Source of the DNA: Tragulus kanchil
Taxonomy: Eukaryota > Chordata > Mammalia > Artiodactyla > Tragulidae
DNA: 64,000 nucleotides
Assembly: GCA_022376925.1 (NCBI GenBank)
Contig: JAIOJX010000004.1
Coordinates: 123,343,123 to 123,407,122 of the forward strand
Reading direction: 5' to 3'
Each line of letters opens with the position of its first letter. The stretch's first letter is position 1. The position numbers were made by a program, and so were the translations under genes. The notes under the pieces are model-generated. The model was not told the origin of the DNA. It saw only the letters and a list, made by a program, of their open reading frames with translations, and did not search any database. Of this stretch, positions 23,175 through 34,829 are shown one piece after another.

Positions 23175-24008
23175 AAAAACTAAATTTGGGAGAAGGTACC
23201 AAAAAAAAAAAAAAACTGCAAAATTTTTGCCCCAGCTGGTTCCTCATCCAGGAAGAGTGAAGTGTGATGACTGGTGAGACAGAGGGTAGTGGGGGTTGGA
23301 GGGAAGGATGAGGCGGTGACGGAGATATTCCTTCTCCTTACAAGTCTCAAAGAAAATGCTTTTGGGCTATCCTTTAAGTAGTACACCAGAAGTAGTTTTT
23401 ATAGGTGGTAACGATGGTCAAGCCTGTGTGAATAGAAGCAGAACTATCCTGTGGGTTCAGAGTTGGGAGAGGAAGATGAGCACTTGATGTGGATCTCACT
23501 GAAGGGAGTCTCATTCTGCAGCCTGAACAAGGCTGAGCTTCCTTTCTTTTGGTAGCTTGAGAAATCTTGGTCTCCTGTGACTTCAGATCCTTCTAATTCA
23601 CTTATAATCCTTCTGGACTCAGTTTCCTTGCTTTTCTCAGCTGCCCTTTAGAAGGCTGCTTCTTTCTTCCCCCTTTTCTATTCACCCAAAACATCTTTCT
23701 TTTCCCAACTGTTCTCATTTCAGTGCTTTGCTTCCCTGGCTCTAGGATCTGGTCTTCCCTCTAAGTCTTCGATTTCTTCAAAAGAGTAGGGGATGTGTCT
23801 CCAGTCCTATCCAAAGCTGATGACTAATAAATAAAGCACCTTCTTTTAAAAATATCTCCACAAGGAGAGGTTTACCAGGCAGGAAAGAGCTGATCTATGC
23901 TCTTCTGGTTTTCTGGTTTGACGACTTCTCACACAGAAGCTGACTAGACCCAAAGAGGTTATTTACTCATGGCTTAACCAAGATTATCCAGTCAAAAACT
24001 AAATTTGG

Positions 24009-24262
24009 GGGGCTTCCCTTGGTGATCTAGTGGGTAAAGAGTCCACCTTGCAGGGCAAGGTGCACCAGTTTGATCCCTGGCCCAGGAAGATCTCACCTTG
24101 GACCAGTGCGTCCAATTACAAGCCAGTGCTCTGGAGTGCATGTGCCCAGAGCTGGTGCTCTACCACCAGAGAGGCCACTGCAATGGGAGGCCCACACAGG
24201 CCAAAGAATAAAGATGGATGAAAAATAAAAAAACAAACAAACAAAAAAACAAACAAAAAATG
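24009..24262 (+). mobile_element. CHR-like SINE with TSD (right D9 copy)
   Basis: Copy of 22921-23174 shifted by 1088, with its target duplications at 23994-24008 and 24263-24277. Confidence 0.9.
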
Positions 24263-24432
24263 AAAAACTAAATTTGGGAGAAGGTACCAAAAAAAAAAAA
24301 AAACTGCAAAATTTTTGCCCCAGCTGGTTCCTCATCCAGGAAGAGTGAAGTGTGATGACTGGTGAGACAGAGGGTAGTGGGGGTTGGAGGGAAGGATGAG
24401 GCGGTGACGGAGATATTCCTTCTCCTTACAAG

Positions 24433-25339
24433 CCACACAACTCCTAACTCAGCTACAGTTCACCTGCTACTCAATTCAAACAGACTTTCAAAGCCTAGGC
24501 TGCAGACCTAACCATTAGTTAATATATTATTTGTTGCTGCTGTTAAACTTGAATTGGGGAGCCTCCTTATAGCTGAACTTCTGAAGCAAAACCAAATTTT
24601 AAGTTAGGGACTTCAGGGACTTATAAATGTATACATATAAAAGAATCCTAGCAAGAAAACAGTTCTCATTATTACCAAATGACTCATCCAGGCAGTAAAT
24701 GTTCTGAAAGCTCAAAGAAAACAACTTGGGCCTGAGTCTAGTCCAGTTGGGGGTTAAGTTGAACTTCGGGAATAGTTTGTTGTAATGGCATATCTTTTTG
24801 CGGCCTGGAGAGCTTCATGGCTTCTAGAGCTAAGGACAGTCTTTCAGGGAAAGACGAAGTAAAGCAAACAGCCTTCGACTAGGTGCCCAGTGGTCAGCAC
24901 TTGATCTAATCCTGCCTCAGGGAAGCCCTGAGGCAAGAAGGTGAAGCAACAAAGTTAGCTTCCAGGTTGCTCTTTCCTCTTCCTGCCCATCACCTCCTTG
25001 TTGGGGTGTCTGTCTTTTTTTGCTTGGTGCCTGTGTCTCATCCTCTGGACATCTGGAGTCTAGCAAGCCCCTCAGTCCCTCCCTGAGTAAGTGGCCTCTG
25101 CTCCCCAGCTCTAGAGGGCCAGCCTGACCTAGAGTCCAGGCTGAAGTGCTTACGGAAGAACACAAAAGCAGGGCTTCCAGACAAGGGTCTTTTGGGATAT
25201 GAAGTTAAGTTTTGGTCTTTTTTTGTAGAGATAAGTAACAATGAAAAGGCATATTTCTAACATTAAAATTTAATTTTTAAATAAATTTTTCTCAAATGGG
25301 CATTCTCTTGAGTCTGTGAGAAGTTTATTTCCTAAAAAA
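24433..25339. other. No feature recognised; weak minus-strand open frame
   Basis: Unique sequence. On the minus strand an 82-codon frame (24917-25165) has plausible composition but no convincing paired splice sites and no recognisable domain, so I do not call it a gene. Confidence 0.45.
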
Positions 25340-25423
25340 ATATACTACTCAGAGCTACCATATGGGCCAGTAATTCCACTTCTGAGAATATATCTGGTGA
25401 AATCCATAATTTGAAAAGATTCA

Positions 25424-25623
25424 TGTATCTAGTTGTATCCAACTCTTTGGGACCCCATGGGCTGTAGCCTGCCAGGCTCCTCTGTCTGTGGGATTCTCTA
25501 GGTAAGAATACTGTGGTAGGTAGCCATTCCCTTCTCCAAGAGACCACCCTGACCCAGGGATCTGACTCAGGTTTCCTGCATTGCAGGCAGATACTCTGCC
25601 ATCTGAACCAACAAGGAAGCCCC
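25424..25623 (-). mobile_element. Bov-tA SINE inside the L1
   Basis: Reverse Bov-tA from 'tctagttgtatccaactctt' to 'caacaaggaagcccc'. The L1 sequence resumes directly after it. Confidence 0.9.
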
Positions 25624-25752
25624 TTTCTTTTTGCACTTTCAGTGCTCATCACAGCACTATTTATAATAGCCAGGACATGGAAAATGTCCACCAATGGCAG
25701 AATGGATAAAGAAGATGTGGTATATACAAACAATGGGATATTATCCTGCCAT

Positions 25753-25946
25753 GGGCTTCCCTGGTGACTCAGATGGCAAACAATTCATCTGCAGTTTGGG
25801 GGATCTGGGTTCAATCCCTGGGTTGGGAAGATCCTGTGGAGGAGGGAGGGCATGGCAACCCACTCCACATTTCTTGTCTGGAAAATCCCCATGGACAGAG
25901 GAGCCTGGCAGGCTACAGTTCATGGGGATGTAAAAAGCTGGACATG
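25753..25946 (+). mobile_element. Bov-tA SINE, 5' part of a split element
   Basis: Forward Bov-tA 'gggcttccctggtgactcag' to 'aaaaagctggacatg'. Its last ~30 bases ('tggacatgactgagcaact') reappear at 26269-26296, after an inserted CHR-like SINE. Confidence 0.92.
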
Positions 25947-26262
25947 GGGCTTCCTTGGTGGTCCAGTGGGTAAAGAGTCCGCCTTGCAATGCAAGGGGCA
26001 CTGGTTCGATTTCTGGCCTGGGAAAATCCCGCATGCGTCAGAGTGGTTGGACCAGTGTGCCCAATTATGAGCCAGCACTCTGGAGCGCATGTGTCCAGAA
26101 CTAGTGCTCTGCAATGAGAGAAGTCACTGCAATGGGAGGTCCACGCAGGCCAAAGAATAAAGAGGATGAAAATAAATAAATAAATAAACAATAAAAGGTC
26201 AAATTAAAAAAAAAAAAAAGACCGTTTCTTCCATCTTACCCATTATAGCAAATATTATATAA
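25947..26262 (+). mobile_element. CHR-like SINE nested in Bov-tA, with extra 3' segment
   Basis: Forward CHR-like SINE (B-box-like 'ggttcgatttc', body 'gagcgcatgtgtccag', (AAAT)n then poly-A to 26219). The ~15-bp target duplication 'aaaaagctggacatg'/'aaaaaggttggacatg' flanks it. Between the poly-A and the second duplication are ~41 unrelated bases (26220-26260) and a second A run, consistent with a 3'-transduced flank. Insertion into Bov-tA shows later activity. Confidence 0.9.
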
Positions 26263-26268
26263 AAAAAG

Positions 26269-26296
26269 GTTGGACATGACTGAGCAACTAGACACA
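26269..26296 (+). mobile_element. Bov-tA SINE, 3' remainder of the split element
   Basis: Continuation of the Bov-tA at 25753-25946 after the nested insertion, ending in 'ctagacacataaaaaag'. Confidence 0.85.
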
Positions 26297-26852
26297 TAAA
26301 AAAGAACAAAATAATGCCATTTGTAGTGACATGGAGGGACCTAGAGATTATCATACTGAGTGAAGTAGGTCAGACAGAGAAGGGCAAATATCATATGATA
26401 TTACTTATATGTAGAATCTAAAAAAATGGTATAAATGAAACTATTTACAAAAACCAGAAACAGACTTACAGATGCAGAAAACAAACTTATGGTTACTAAG
26501 GGGAAAAGTGGGGTGAAAAGGATAAATTGAGAATAACTAGATTTTCCTATGGCACAGGGAACTCAGTACTCTGTAATGACCTATAGTGGGAATAGAATCT
26601 AAAAAAGAGTGGATATGTGTCTACATATAATCGATTCACTTTAGAAATGAACACAACATTATAAATCACCTATACGCCAATCAAAATTAATTAAAAATAC
26701 ACTACTCAAATATGAGATACATTCTACTAGATCCAGCAGTCTTCTTAACGTCCCTGAAAATATAAATAGATGAAAATCTCTGGTGACTGGGGTGAGGAGG
26801 TAGGTGGGAGGCTTCCAGTGACCCAGGCTACTAATACTTTTTCAGCAAGAGT

Positions 26853-26893
26853 AGTAGTAGCAGCAGCAGCAGCAATAGTAAAAATAATAAACT
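26853..26893. repeat. Trinucleotide repeat (TAG/CAG)n
   Basis: About 13 trinucleotide units: three 'tag', five 'cag', then 'aat/aaa' units. A potential length-polymorphic site in a non-coding setting. Confidence 0.85.
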
Positions 26894-27015
26894 ATCTAAT
26901 GCTTATTTTCCATGCCTACTTTGTACTAGGAATTTTCCTATACACCTATCGGCTCCTCAAAATGATCCTCTGAAATAGATGCTAATATCCCCATTGACAG
27001 ATGGATAGATAGAGC
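26890..27015 (-). mobile_element. MIR SINE
   Basis: Reverse MIR with 'tgcctactttgtactaggaa', 'atcctctgaaatagatgct' and 'atccccattgacagatgg' in order. It adjoins the trinucleotide repeat. Confidence 0.7.
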
Positions 27016-27614
27016 TCACAGCATGTCAGCAGTGTGCCAGGCGCACACACACACATGACAACTCATGGTCGCCAGCTCCCTAAACTCCAAAGTCCTCATC
27101 ACACAGCCTGGGACACCAACTGAAACCAATAACAGAATTTCTACCACCACTCCTGGCTGGGAAGAACAAACACCTCCAATACTTTTGTAGGACATTTTTG
27201 TCTGCTTTTCCCCAGGAGAAAGAAAAAAATGGCAGAAGCAAAAACACATGGACTGCTCTCAGATTTGGGAAATGATTCTCATCAAGGTTAGTCTTGGTGT
27301 TGCAGAGAGAATGCCAAACTCAAACACCATGAAATCTAAACTAAAGCCACCCTCTCCTTTCCACATTTGCTCTCAAGTCACTCCTGGAACTCAGTATGAT
27401 ATTTGTTTAACCAACTGTACACTCCCACTTCGGATAAGGCCCTGTTGATGTTGTGGCAGAAGAGAGCCAAGTATATAAAGACGAGAGAAGACCAAGTTTT
27501 TCCCCTCTAAGAGTTCACAACTGAAGGGAAACTACCATATGGACACAAGCCAGTGGAGTTCAATGAAAAAAGATGCACAACTTCAAAAGCTCTTGGAATT
27601 CAGAAGAAGACGAC
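27016..27614. other. No feature recognised
   Basis: Apart from a short (CA)n near 27041-27055, I see no repeat, splice-bounded frame or RNA gene. Confidence 0.45.
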
Positions 27615-27934
27615 TTTTGGGTTCCTTATTTTTGGTGTAAGTATGTATCATCTCATATTGCACACATTTGCCATAAGGCTTTAGTGAGGATGCTGTCAAG
27701 GTGTTGCTCCATTTCTCGAGGATTTGCATGACAGGAGCTTCACAGGTGCACAGAGCCACTCCTGCAAATATTTGCTCTCCCATGAACCCAAATTTGGAGT
27801 GTTAAAATTACACTGATTAAGGAATATTAAGTGAGAAAAAAAGAAGAGTTAAAGGCTGCTTTTCACTAACACTTCAAAGCAAAAAATTAATCTGTAGCAG
27901 TAAAAACATGAATGTTACTTGAGAACACCTTCCC

Positions 27935-28138
27935 CATTCCCTGGTGGCTCAGATGGCAAAGAATCCACCAGCAATGCAGGGGACCTGGGCTCCATCCCTG
28001 GGCTTGGGAGATCCCCTGGAGAAGGGAATGCCTACCCAGTCCATTATGCTTGTCTGGGAAATCCCACGGACAGAGGAGCTTGGTGGGTTATGGTGCATGG
28101 GATCGCAGAGTTGGACACCACTGAATGACTACCACTCT
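27935..28138 (+). mobile_element. Bov-tA SINE (left D10 copy)
   Basis: Forward Bov-tA 'attccctggtggctcagatg' through 'gatcgcagagttggacacca', a well preserved near-consensus copy. The 67-70 codon frames here are SINE artefacts. Confidence 0.92.
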
Positions 28139-29018
28139 GACTTTTGACTTTGACCTGAGAACATCCCTAGGATATACAAAGACTATTCACCTGAACAGTA
28201 ACATCTCCTGTGATGCTGTGGGGTTTCTGCCTCGTGAGTCTTTCATGATGCACAGTTTCCTGACAGGAAAAGTCTCCTATCCTTATTCTTCAGCATACAT
28301 TCAGTGTTCAGTGGTAGCCGTCTGTGTACGGACGATCCGCAAACCCACAGAGTCAAGTCTCCCCTCAGAGGGGAGCTGTGTATTGCTGACTGTAACTCTT
28401 CATAAGATAAATGTTATGTGATAGTTCCGTTGCAAATTATTGAGTATTCAGTCCATCACCAAGCATTTACAGATGCTCAGCTCTTATGTGGTAGAACACC
28501 AATAATGATAAAAGTTTATAAGTCCACACTGCTTAGCAGATACGGTTAACTGTATTTTACAACAGAATGTTCTTCAGAGGAGGTGACTTTGAAGGAAATT
28601 TATGAAGTGAATTCTGAATTCTCTTACGTTAGTTACCAATTGAAGATAATTTTACAGGAGATTAAAAGACAACCCACGCTACCATTGCATCTCGAGAAAT
28701 TTTGGGTTCCTTATTTTTGTGTAAGTATGTATCATCTCATATTGCACACATTTGCCATAAGGCTTTAGTGAGGATGCTGTCAAGGTGTTGCTCCATTTCT
28801 CGAGGATTTGCATGACAGGAGCTTCACAGGTGCACAGAGCCACTCCTGCAAATATTTGCTCTCCCATGAACCCAAATTTGGAGTGTTAAAATTACACTGA
28901 TTAAGGAATATTAAGTGAGAAAAAAAGAAGAGTTAAAGGCTGCTTTTCACTAACACTTCAAAGCAAAAAATTAATCTGTAGCAGTAAAAACATGAATGTT
29001 ACTTGAGAACACCTTCCC

Positions 29019-29222
29019 CATTCCCTGGTGGCTCAGATGGCAAAGAATCCACCAGCAATGCAGGGGACCTGGGCTCCATCCCTGGGCTTGGGAGATCCCC
29101 TGGAGAAGGGAATGCCTACCCAGTCCATTATGCTTGTCTGGGAAATCCCACGGACAGAGGAGCTTGGTGGGTTATGGTGCATGGGATCGCAGAGTTGGAC
29201 ACCACTGAATGACTACCACTCT
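29019..29222 (+). mobile_element. Bov-tA SINE (right D10 copy)
   Basis: Copy of 27935-28138 shifted by 1084. Confidence 0.9.
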
Positions 29223-29833
29223 GACTTTTGACTTTGACCTGAGAACATCCCTAGGATATACAAAGACTATTCACCTGAACAGTAACATCTCCTGTGATGC
29301 TGTGGGGTTTCTGCCTCGTGAGTCTTTCATGATGCACAGTTTCCTGACAGAACAGTCTCCTATCCTTATTCTTCAGCATACATTCAGTGTTCAGTGGTAG
29401 CCGTCTGTGTACGGACGATCCGCAAACCCACAGAGTCAAGTCTCCCCTCAGAGGGGAGCTGTGTATTGCTGACTGTAACTCTTCATAAGATAAATGTTAT
29501 GTGATAGTTCCGTTGCAAATTATTGAGTATTCAGTCCATCACCAAGCATTTACAGATGCTCAGCTCTTATGTGGTAGAACACCAATAATGATAAAAGTTT
29601 ATAAGTCCACACTGCTTAGCAGATACGGTTAACTGTATTTTACAACAGAATGTTCTTCAGAGGAGGTGACTGTGAAGGAAATTTATGAAGTGAATTCTGA
29701 ATTCTCTCTTACGTTAGTTACCAATTGAAGATAATTTTCTACAGGAGATTAAAAGACAACCACCAATCCAAACATGAGGACTTGTTCCATAAAATACCTT
29801 ATTATGGAAACAAATCTTTTTTTCTGTTTATAA

Positions 29834-30039
29834 CAGGGGTTGGCATACTTCTTCTTCAAGGGCCAGTCAATAAATGTCTTAGGGCTTGCAGACCTACTGT
29901 CCATGTTTAGTTACTCAGCTCTGCCATGGTATTCCCAAAATAGCCATAGATGCTCTGAAACAAATAGGTCTGGTTGTGTTGCCATAAAACTTTAAAAAAC
30001 AAGCACCTGGTCTGACCACCACAGTAGGCCAACCCCTGG
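29834..30039 (+). mobile_element. hAT-Charlie non-autonomous DNA transposon
   Basis: The terminal inverted repeats 'caggggttggcatac' at 29834 and 'taggccaacccctg' at 30039 are complementary. Internal 'tcaagggccagtcaataaat' and 'ccataaaactttaaaaaaca' match a common Charlie-type MITE. The flanks 'gtttataa' and 'gtttaaat' are a decayed 8-bp target duplication. Single copy, just outside D10. Confidence 0.82.
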
Positions 30040-30159
30040 TTTAAATAATTACTGACCTCTAAAACAGTAGCATATTTTGTATTCTATATTGTGAATTACT
30101 TGCAAATCAATTTCCTAAAAATTATATATATTTAAAAGCCCTTTGAAAGTTGTATAGCC

Positions 30160-30895
30160 TATTTTCTTTTTTTAATTTTTAATTGGAGGATAATTGCTTT
30201 ACCATATTGTGTTTGTTTCTGCCATACATCAACATGAATCAGCCATAGGAGACATATGTCCCCTCTCCCTTTAACCTCACTCCCACTGCCCAGGCTGTCC
30301 CAGCCCTCTAGCTTATCGCAGGGCACTGGATTTGAGCTCCCTGTATCATAGAGCACATTTCTATTGGCTATCTATTTTACATATGGTGATGTCTGTTTCT
30401 ATGCACTCTTTCAGTCCTTCCTCCCTCTTCTTTTTTTTTTTTTATTTAAATTTTATTTATCTTTTGGTGGGTGGGGTGGGGAGGGAGGGGGATGGGCAGG
30501 TCACTTCTATTGGTCTTTCATTTCTCTATTTTCATCCGTCTTTGTTCTTTGGCTCCTGTGGGCCTCCCATCGCGGTGGCCTCTGTTGTCGCAGAGCACCG
30601 GCTCTGGGCGCATGCGCTCCAGAGCTCCGGCTCGGTGATTGGACACATCGGTCCAGCCGCTCCGCGGCACGTGGGATCTTCCCAGGCCAGGGCTCGAACT
30701 GGCGCCCCTTGCACTGCAAGGCAGTGTCCTTACCCACTGGACCACCAGGGGCAGCCCTTCCTCCCTCTTCTTCCCCCACTGTGTCCACAAGTCTGTTCTC
30801 TGTGTCTGGGTCTCTTAGTAATCAGTTGTGTCTTGAGTTATTTTTGGTTTAATACATATTACCTCATATTGCATATATTTGCCATAAGGTACACT
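30160..30895 (-). mobile_element. L1 3' end, antisense, split by a CHR-like SINE
   Basis: Reverse L1 3' end: 'aattggaggataattgcttt', 'aacatgaatcagccatagg', 'gtgtccacaagtctgttctc'. It is interrupted by the SINE at 30431-30755. Most of it is repeated at 31304-32002 by D11. Confidence 0.85.
30431..30755 (-). mobile_element. CHR-like SINE, full length, 15-bp TSD (left D11 copy)
   Basis: Reverse full-length element: (TTTA)n tail, G-rich stretch (30468-30495), body with intact CpGs ('gcgcatgcgctccagagc', 'ccgctccgcggcacgtgg') and head 'accaccaggggcag'. The perfect duplication 'ccttcctccctcttc' lies at 30416-30430 and 30756-30770. The 190- and 162-codon open frames of this region read through this element and are not genes. 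Confidence 0.95.
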
Positions 30896-31303
30896 ATTAT
30901 TTGATCTTCTATTCAATGGTACCTATGTTTGACTTCCATAAATCATTTCATAAATGTAACGTATAGTCTGCTCTCTCAGTACATAGATTAATGTATATTA
31001 AAATCAGGGCACATTCATATAATGAATTCAATGAATTCAAGGTTTTTTTTCCTCACTGTGAAAGTGTACATTATCTGAAAAACTTGTATTGCAAGTAGGA
31101 GTTGGTGTGGACAAAAGCCTTCCTGGATTCCAGAGTGCTCTCCCTAGAGAGACTTCTGTGTACAGAAGCCAGAGCTTTCTTGAGAGCAGTGATTACAAAG
31201 TGAATTTTGAAGCTGAAGAACTCAGCAAGTCAGCAGGGCTGCAGGCTAGAACTCCAAGGTCACAATCAACTTTGGGATGCTTTAACTTTCTGGGCACTAG
31301 AAA

Positions 31304-32002
31304 CTTTACCATATTGTGTTTGTTTCTGCCATACATCAACATGAATCAGCCATAGGAGACATATGTCCCCTCTCCCTTTAACCTCACTCCCACTGCCCAG
31401 GCTGTCCCAGCCCTCTAGCTTATCGCAGGGCACTGGATTTGAGCTCCCTGTATCATAGAGCACATTTCTATTGGCTATCTATTTTACATATGGTGATGTC
31501 TGTTTCTATGCACTCTTTCAGTCCTTCCTCCCTCTTCTTTTTTTTTTTTTATTTAAATTTTATTTATCTTTTGGTGGGTGGGGTGGGGAGGGAGGGGGAT
31601 GGGCAGGTCACTTCTATTGGTCTTTCATTTCTCTATTTTCATCCGTCTTTGTTCTTTGGCTCCTGTGGGCCTCCCATCGCGGTGGCCTCTGTTGTCGCAG
31701 AGCACCGGCTCTGGGCGCATGCGCTCCAGAGCTCCGGCTCGGTGATTGGACACATTGGTCCAGCCGCTCCGCGGCACGTGGGATCTTCCCAGGCCAGGGC
31801 TCGAACTGGCGCCCCTTGCACTGCAAGGCAGTGTCCTTACCCACTGGACCACCAGGGGCAGCCCTTCCTCCCTCTTCTTCCCCCACTGTGTCCACAAGTC
31901 TGTTCTCTGTGTCTGGGTCTCTTAGTAATCAGTTGTGTCTTGAGTTATTTTTGGTTTAATACATATTACCTCATATTGCATATATTTGCCATAAGGTACA
32001 CT
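31304..32002 (-). mobile_element. L1 3' end, antisense (right D11 copy)
   Basis: Copy of 30197-30895, again split by the CHR-like SINE. Confidence 0.82.
31538..31862 (-). mobile_element. CHR-like SINE, full length (right D11 copy)
   Basis: Copy of 30431-30755 shifted by 1107, with one C-to-T change at a CpG. Confidence 0.93.
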
Positions 32003-32632
32003 ATTATTTGATCTTCTATTCAATGGTACCTATGTTTGACTTCCATAAATCATTTCATAAATGTAACGTATAGTCTGCTCTCTCAGTACATAGATTAATG
32101 TATATTAAAATCAGGGCACATTCATATAATGAATTCAATGAATTCAAGGTTTTTTTTTTTCCTCACTGTGAAAGTGTACATTATCTGAAAAATTGTATTG
32201 CAAGTAGGAGTTGGTGTGGACAAAAGCCTTCCTGGATTCCAGAGTGCTCTCCCTAGAGAGACTTCTGTGTACAGAAGCCAGAGCTTTCTTGAGAGCAGTG
32301 ATTACAAAGTGAATTTTGAAGCTGAAGAACTCAGCAAGTCAGCAGGGCTGCAGGCTAGAACTCCAAGGTCACAATCAACTTTGGGATGCTTTAACTTTCT
32401 GGGCACTAGAAAGAGTTCACCACCCACTGGGTCACCCAGGGTGAAAGAATGCTTGTCTTGGATTTCACCCCTGAGGAGTACATGTTAGGCTCTGGAAGAG
32501 AAACCATACTAGGACTGGGTATATAGAGTACACACAGGCCCACTGGAATTTTTAGAGATGTTTAATCATCCTTCTCAGACTTAAAAAGCTATTATTCCTA
32601 CGATCAAGGTTTTCTGAGGCTTATACTCATGG

Positions 32633-32768
32633 ACTTTTTTTTTTGGAGGTGGGGCAGGTTGGGGATGGAGAGGGGCGGGTGGGCCACTTCTATTGGTCTT
32701 TCATTTATCTATTTTCATCCATCTTTGTTCTTTGGCCAGTGTGGGCCTCCCATCGCAGTGGCCTCTGT
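32633..32768 (-). mobile_element. CHR-like SINE, 5'-truncated
   Basis: Only the 3' ~135 bp remain: T-run, G-rich stretch 'ggtggggcaggttgggga', 'cacttctattggtctttcat', 'tttgttctttggccagtgtg' and 'cctcccatcgcagtggcctc'. The element stops at 32768, with no head. It confirms that the C/G-rich stretch belongs to the family. Confidence 0.88.
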
Positions 32769-33054
32769 AGGAGTTGAGGAGGATAAAAAAGTTAAGACCT
32801 AATATTTATCTTACAAAGAATCCTTAACTCCCAACAATTACATATGAAGCAGGCCATGTATAATGAAGCACTGCCACTGGAAAGCTAATAGCAGGCATTA
32901 TCTGGGTATTTCAGGCTGGAAACAGTCACTATCAAGTCTCTACTTGGAGATAGCTGAAAAATGTGATTTGAGTGATCAAATAACATTTTATTATCTACAT
33001 TTAATCTTGCTCATTCTTAGGGGCAGATACAAAGCATCATACTGCTGATATCTT

Positions 33055-33321
33055 GGTTTTTTTTTTTTTTTTTGGCCATTTCTATTGATCTGTCATTTAT
33101 TTATCTTTGTTCTTTGGCCCATGTGGGCCTCCCATCGCAGTGGCCTCTCTCGTCGCAGAGCACTGGCTCTGGGCACATTCGCTCCAGAGCTCTGGCTCGG
33201 TAGTTGGACACATGGGTCCAGCTGCTCCGCAGCACATGGGATCGTCCCAGGCCAGGGATCGAACCGGTGCCCCTTGTGCTGCAAGGTGATGTTCCTACTC
33301 ACTGGACCATCAGGGAAGCCC
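33055..33321 (-). mobile_element. CHR-like SINE, short form, with TSD
   Basis: Reverse element with T-run tail, 'cattcgctccagagctct', a perfect reverse B box 'gggatcgaacc' and head 'accatcagggaagcc'. The duplication 'tactgctgatatctt'/'tactgctgacatctt' (33040-33054, 33322-33336) differs by one base. It lacks the G-rich stretch. Confidence 0.94.
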
Positions 33322-34509
33322 TACTGCTGACATCTTCTCTAATCTCTTGTTGGTCTTTTAAAGAGACTTTAGGAGAGCTGTTCAGTCTCTACCTCTGTTT
33401 CTTGGAGAAAGTACATAACTCTACCGGCCTTTGTCTGACCTCTGAGAAGCGAGGTTAGAGGCTAAATAGTCTCTGAGGATGCCTGGCTTCATAAAAACAT
33501 TAGACCTGCCAGGGAGTCAGAAAGAGCTACCACTAGTTTGGGTGCATGAAGGAGCCAACGTAAACACTGTTTCCGTAAAAGGGATCATAATTATCTATGT
33601 TTACTTACTGGGTCATTTACTGAGTTGTTTATAAACAGCACACTGTCGAGAATTCAGTGTCAGCTTTGATGTCACAGCGCTATGCTGCTCTCTAACATGT
33701 ATCCGAAGCTCAACAAATAAAGGCTGCACATTATAAGCCACTGTCAGGGCATGGACACATTTCCTTCATCCTGTGTTCTTTTACATAGACTGTCAGCTTG
33801 AGCTTATTTTAGCTGTATTGTCAGCTAATAAGCCCTTAAGGTTGAAAATATCTGATGAAAAAGAATAATCAAAGCTGAATGGGTCACTTGGTCCTTAGGG
33901 TGCGGCGGGGGATCCCAGCCAGGAGGGAGGCTTCTAGTCCCTTGGCACCTGAAGTCCCCATAGGAGAGCTCAGTGATGACACAGAAACATCCTGGGACAC
34001 AAACCCTAAGACTAGACAATGACACCAGTCCCATGACCTGAAGTCATGGTTCTCTGCAAGGCTTTGGGAAAGGCTATAAGTACTTACAGTAATGGATAGG
34101 AAAAATGTCTCCTCCTGCATATTTTAACCTCTGTCCTCTCATAAATGATTGCTGGAAGACATTCAGCTACTCTGTGGTAGCCAAAGAATAATGAAGATAC
34201 TGAGGGAAAACCTGGCTTCTATTTTTTGAAAAATTTTTTTTTTCTGTGTGCCAAATCCACTGACTATTTGTTAAGCACTCGGCATTTGCCAGGTCCTTCC
34301 CGGGTACTGTAAGATATAAGGACGTAAAAGATACAGCCCTTATCCTTAGGGGCAGTACAGTCTATTACAGGAAAAGAAGGCAGATCAGTCTCTCTATTCG
34401 GCTGAAACAAATGACTTCCTGACATTACACTCCAAAATGGAGTTAAGCATGGAAAATTTCGTACAGTTCAATTCTAATCTTGTTGGAATATAAGTAAGAG
34501 CCACAAGAG
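33322..34509. other. No feature recognised
   Basis: Unique sequence. A minus-strand acceptor-like site near 33990 is paired with only a weak donor 44 bases on. A possible old LINE trace lies at 34255-34420. Nothing here supports a gene. Confidence 0.4.
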
Positions 34510-34755
34510 AATATGGTAAACACTACAGGGCTGGGTATTATTTGCAGTACTTTAAATATCTCAACACTAATAATTCTGATTACCCCTTTATGAGGTGGGT
34601 GCTATTAGGATATTGATTTTAGAGACTAAAAATAAAAGCAAAACAAAACAGGACCAAGGGACACAAACGTCACAAGACTTAAGATCATGCAGGAAGGAAG
34701 TTGCAGAACTGGATTTATATCAAAGTTGCAGAGATTGAGCTCTCAAAGTACTGGG
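34510..34755 (-). mobile_element. MIR SINE, diverged
   Basis: Reverse MIR order: 'atctcaacactaataattct', 'tatgaggtgggtgctattag', 'gaaggaagttgcagaactgg'. Diverged but with the expected order and length. Confidence 0.6.
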
Positions 34756-34829
34756 CTACATACCACCTTTCTTACAGGGAGAGAGAAAGGGCTAGCAAGA
34801 TTCCAAGATGGAAGTGTGCATTCTCCTAG

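Larger units (their letters stand above)
22253..24432. repeat. Tandem duplication D9, perfect junction
   Basis: The left copy 22253-23342 abuts the right copy 23343-24432 without spacer. There are small differences near 23496 (2-bp deletion) and 23668-23690 (base changes and a lost base). The junction 'ccttacaag' has 2 bp of shared sequence. Confidence 0.95.
25340..26700 (+). mobile_element. L1 3' end (ORF2 terminus and 3' UTR), broken by SINEs
   Basis: Blocks 'tataatagccaggacatgga', 'gatggacctagagattatca'-type sequence near 26330, 'ttacttatatgtagaatcta' and a tail-proximal 'taaatcacctatacgccaat' follow the artiodactyl L1 order. Two Bov-tA and one CHR-like SINE interrupt it. The reading frame is broken and the element is dead. 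Confidence 0.85.
27615..29763. repeat. Tandem duplication D10
   Basis: The left copy is 27615-28699 and the right copy 28700-29763 (period 1085). In the left copy small deletions cluster after 28620 ('ctctta' for 'ctctctta', 'ttttac' for 'ttttctac'). The 25-base stretch before the right copy (28675-28699) resembles compressed sequence from 27590-27614. Confidence 0.94.
30197..32412. repeat. Tandem duplication D11, perfect junction
   Basis: The left copy 30197-31303 abuts the right copy 31304-32412 without spacer (period 1107). The copies differ by a C/T change at a CpG (30649 versus 31756), a T-run length change near 32150 and a missing base near 32192, a mix of allele-like and homopolymer differences. 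Confidence 0.96.

Noticed and set aside
24917..25165. 82-codon minus-strand frame
   Set aside because: No paired splice sites, no start context and no recognisable domain.
30332..32011. Open frames of 190 and 162 codons, each present twice
   Set aside because: They run through an antisense L1 3' end and a reverse CHR-like SINE. The peptide is the translated SINE body, which also appears in other frames at 9.8, 33.1 and 55.4 kb.
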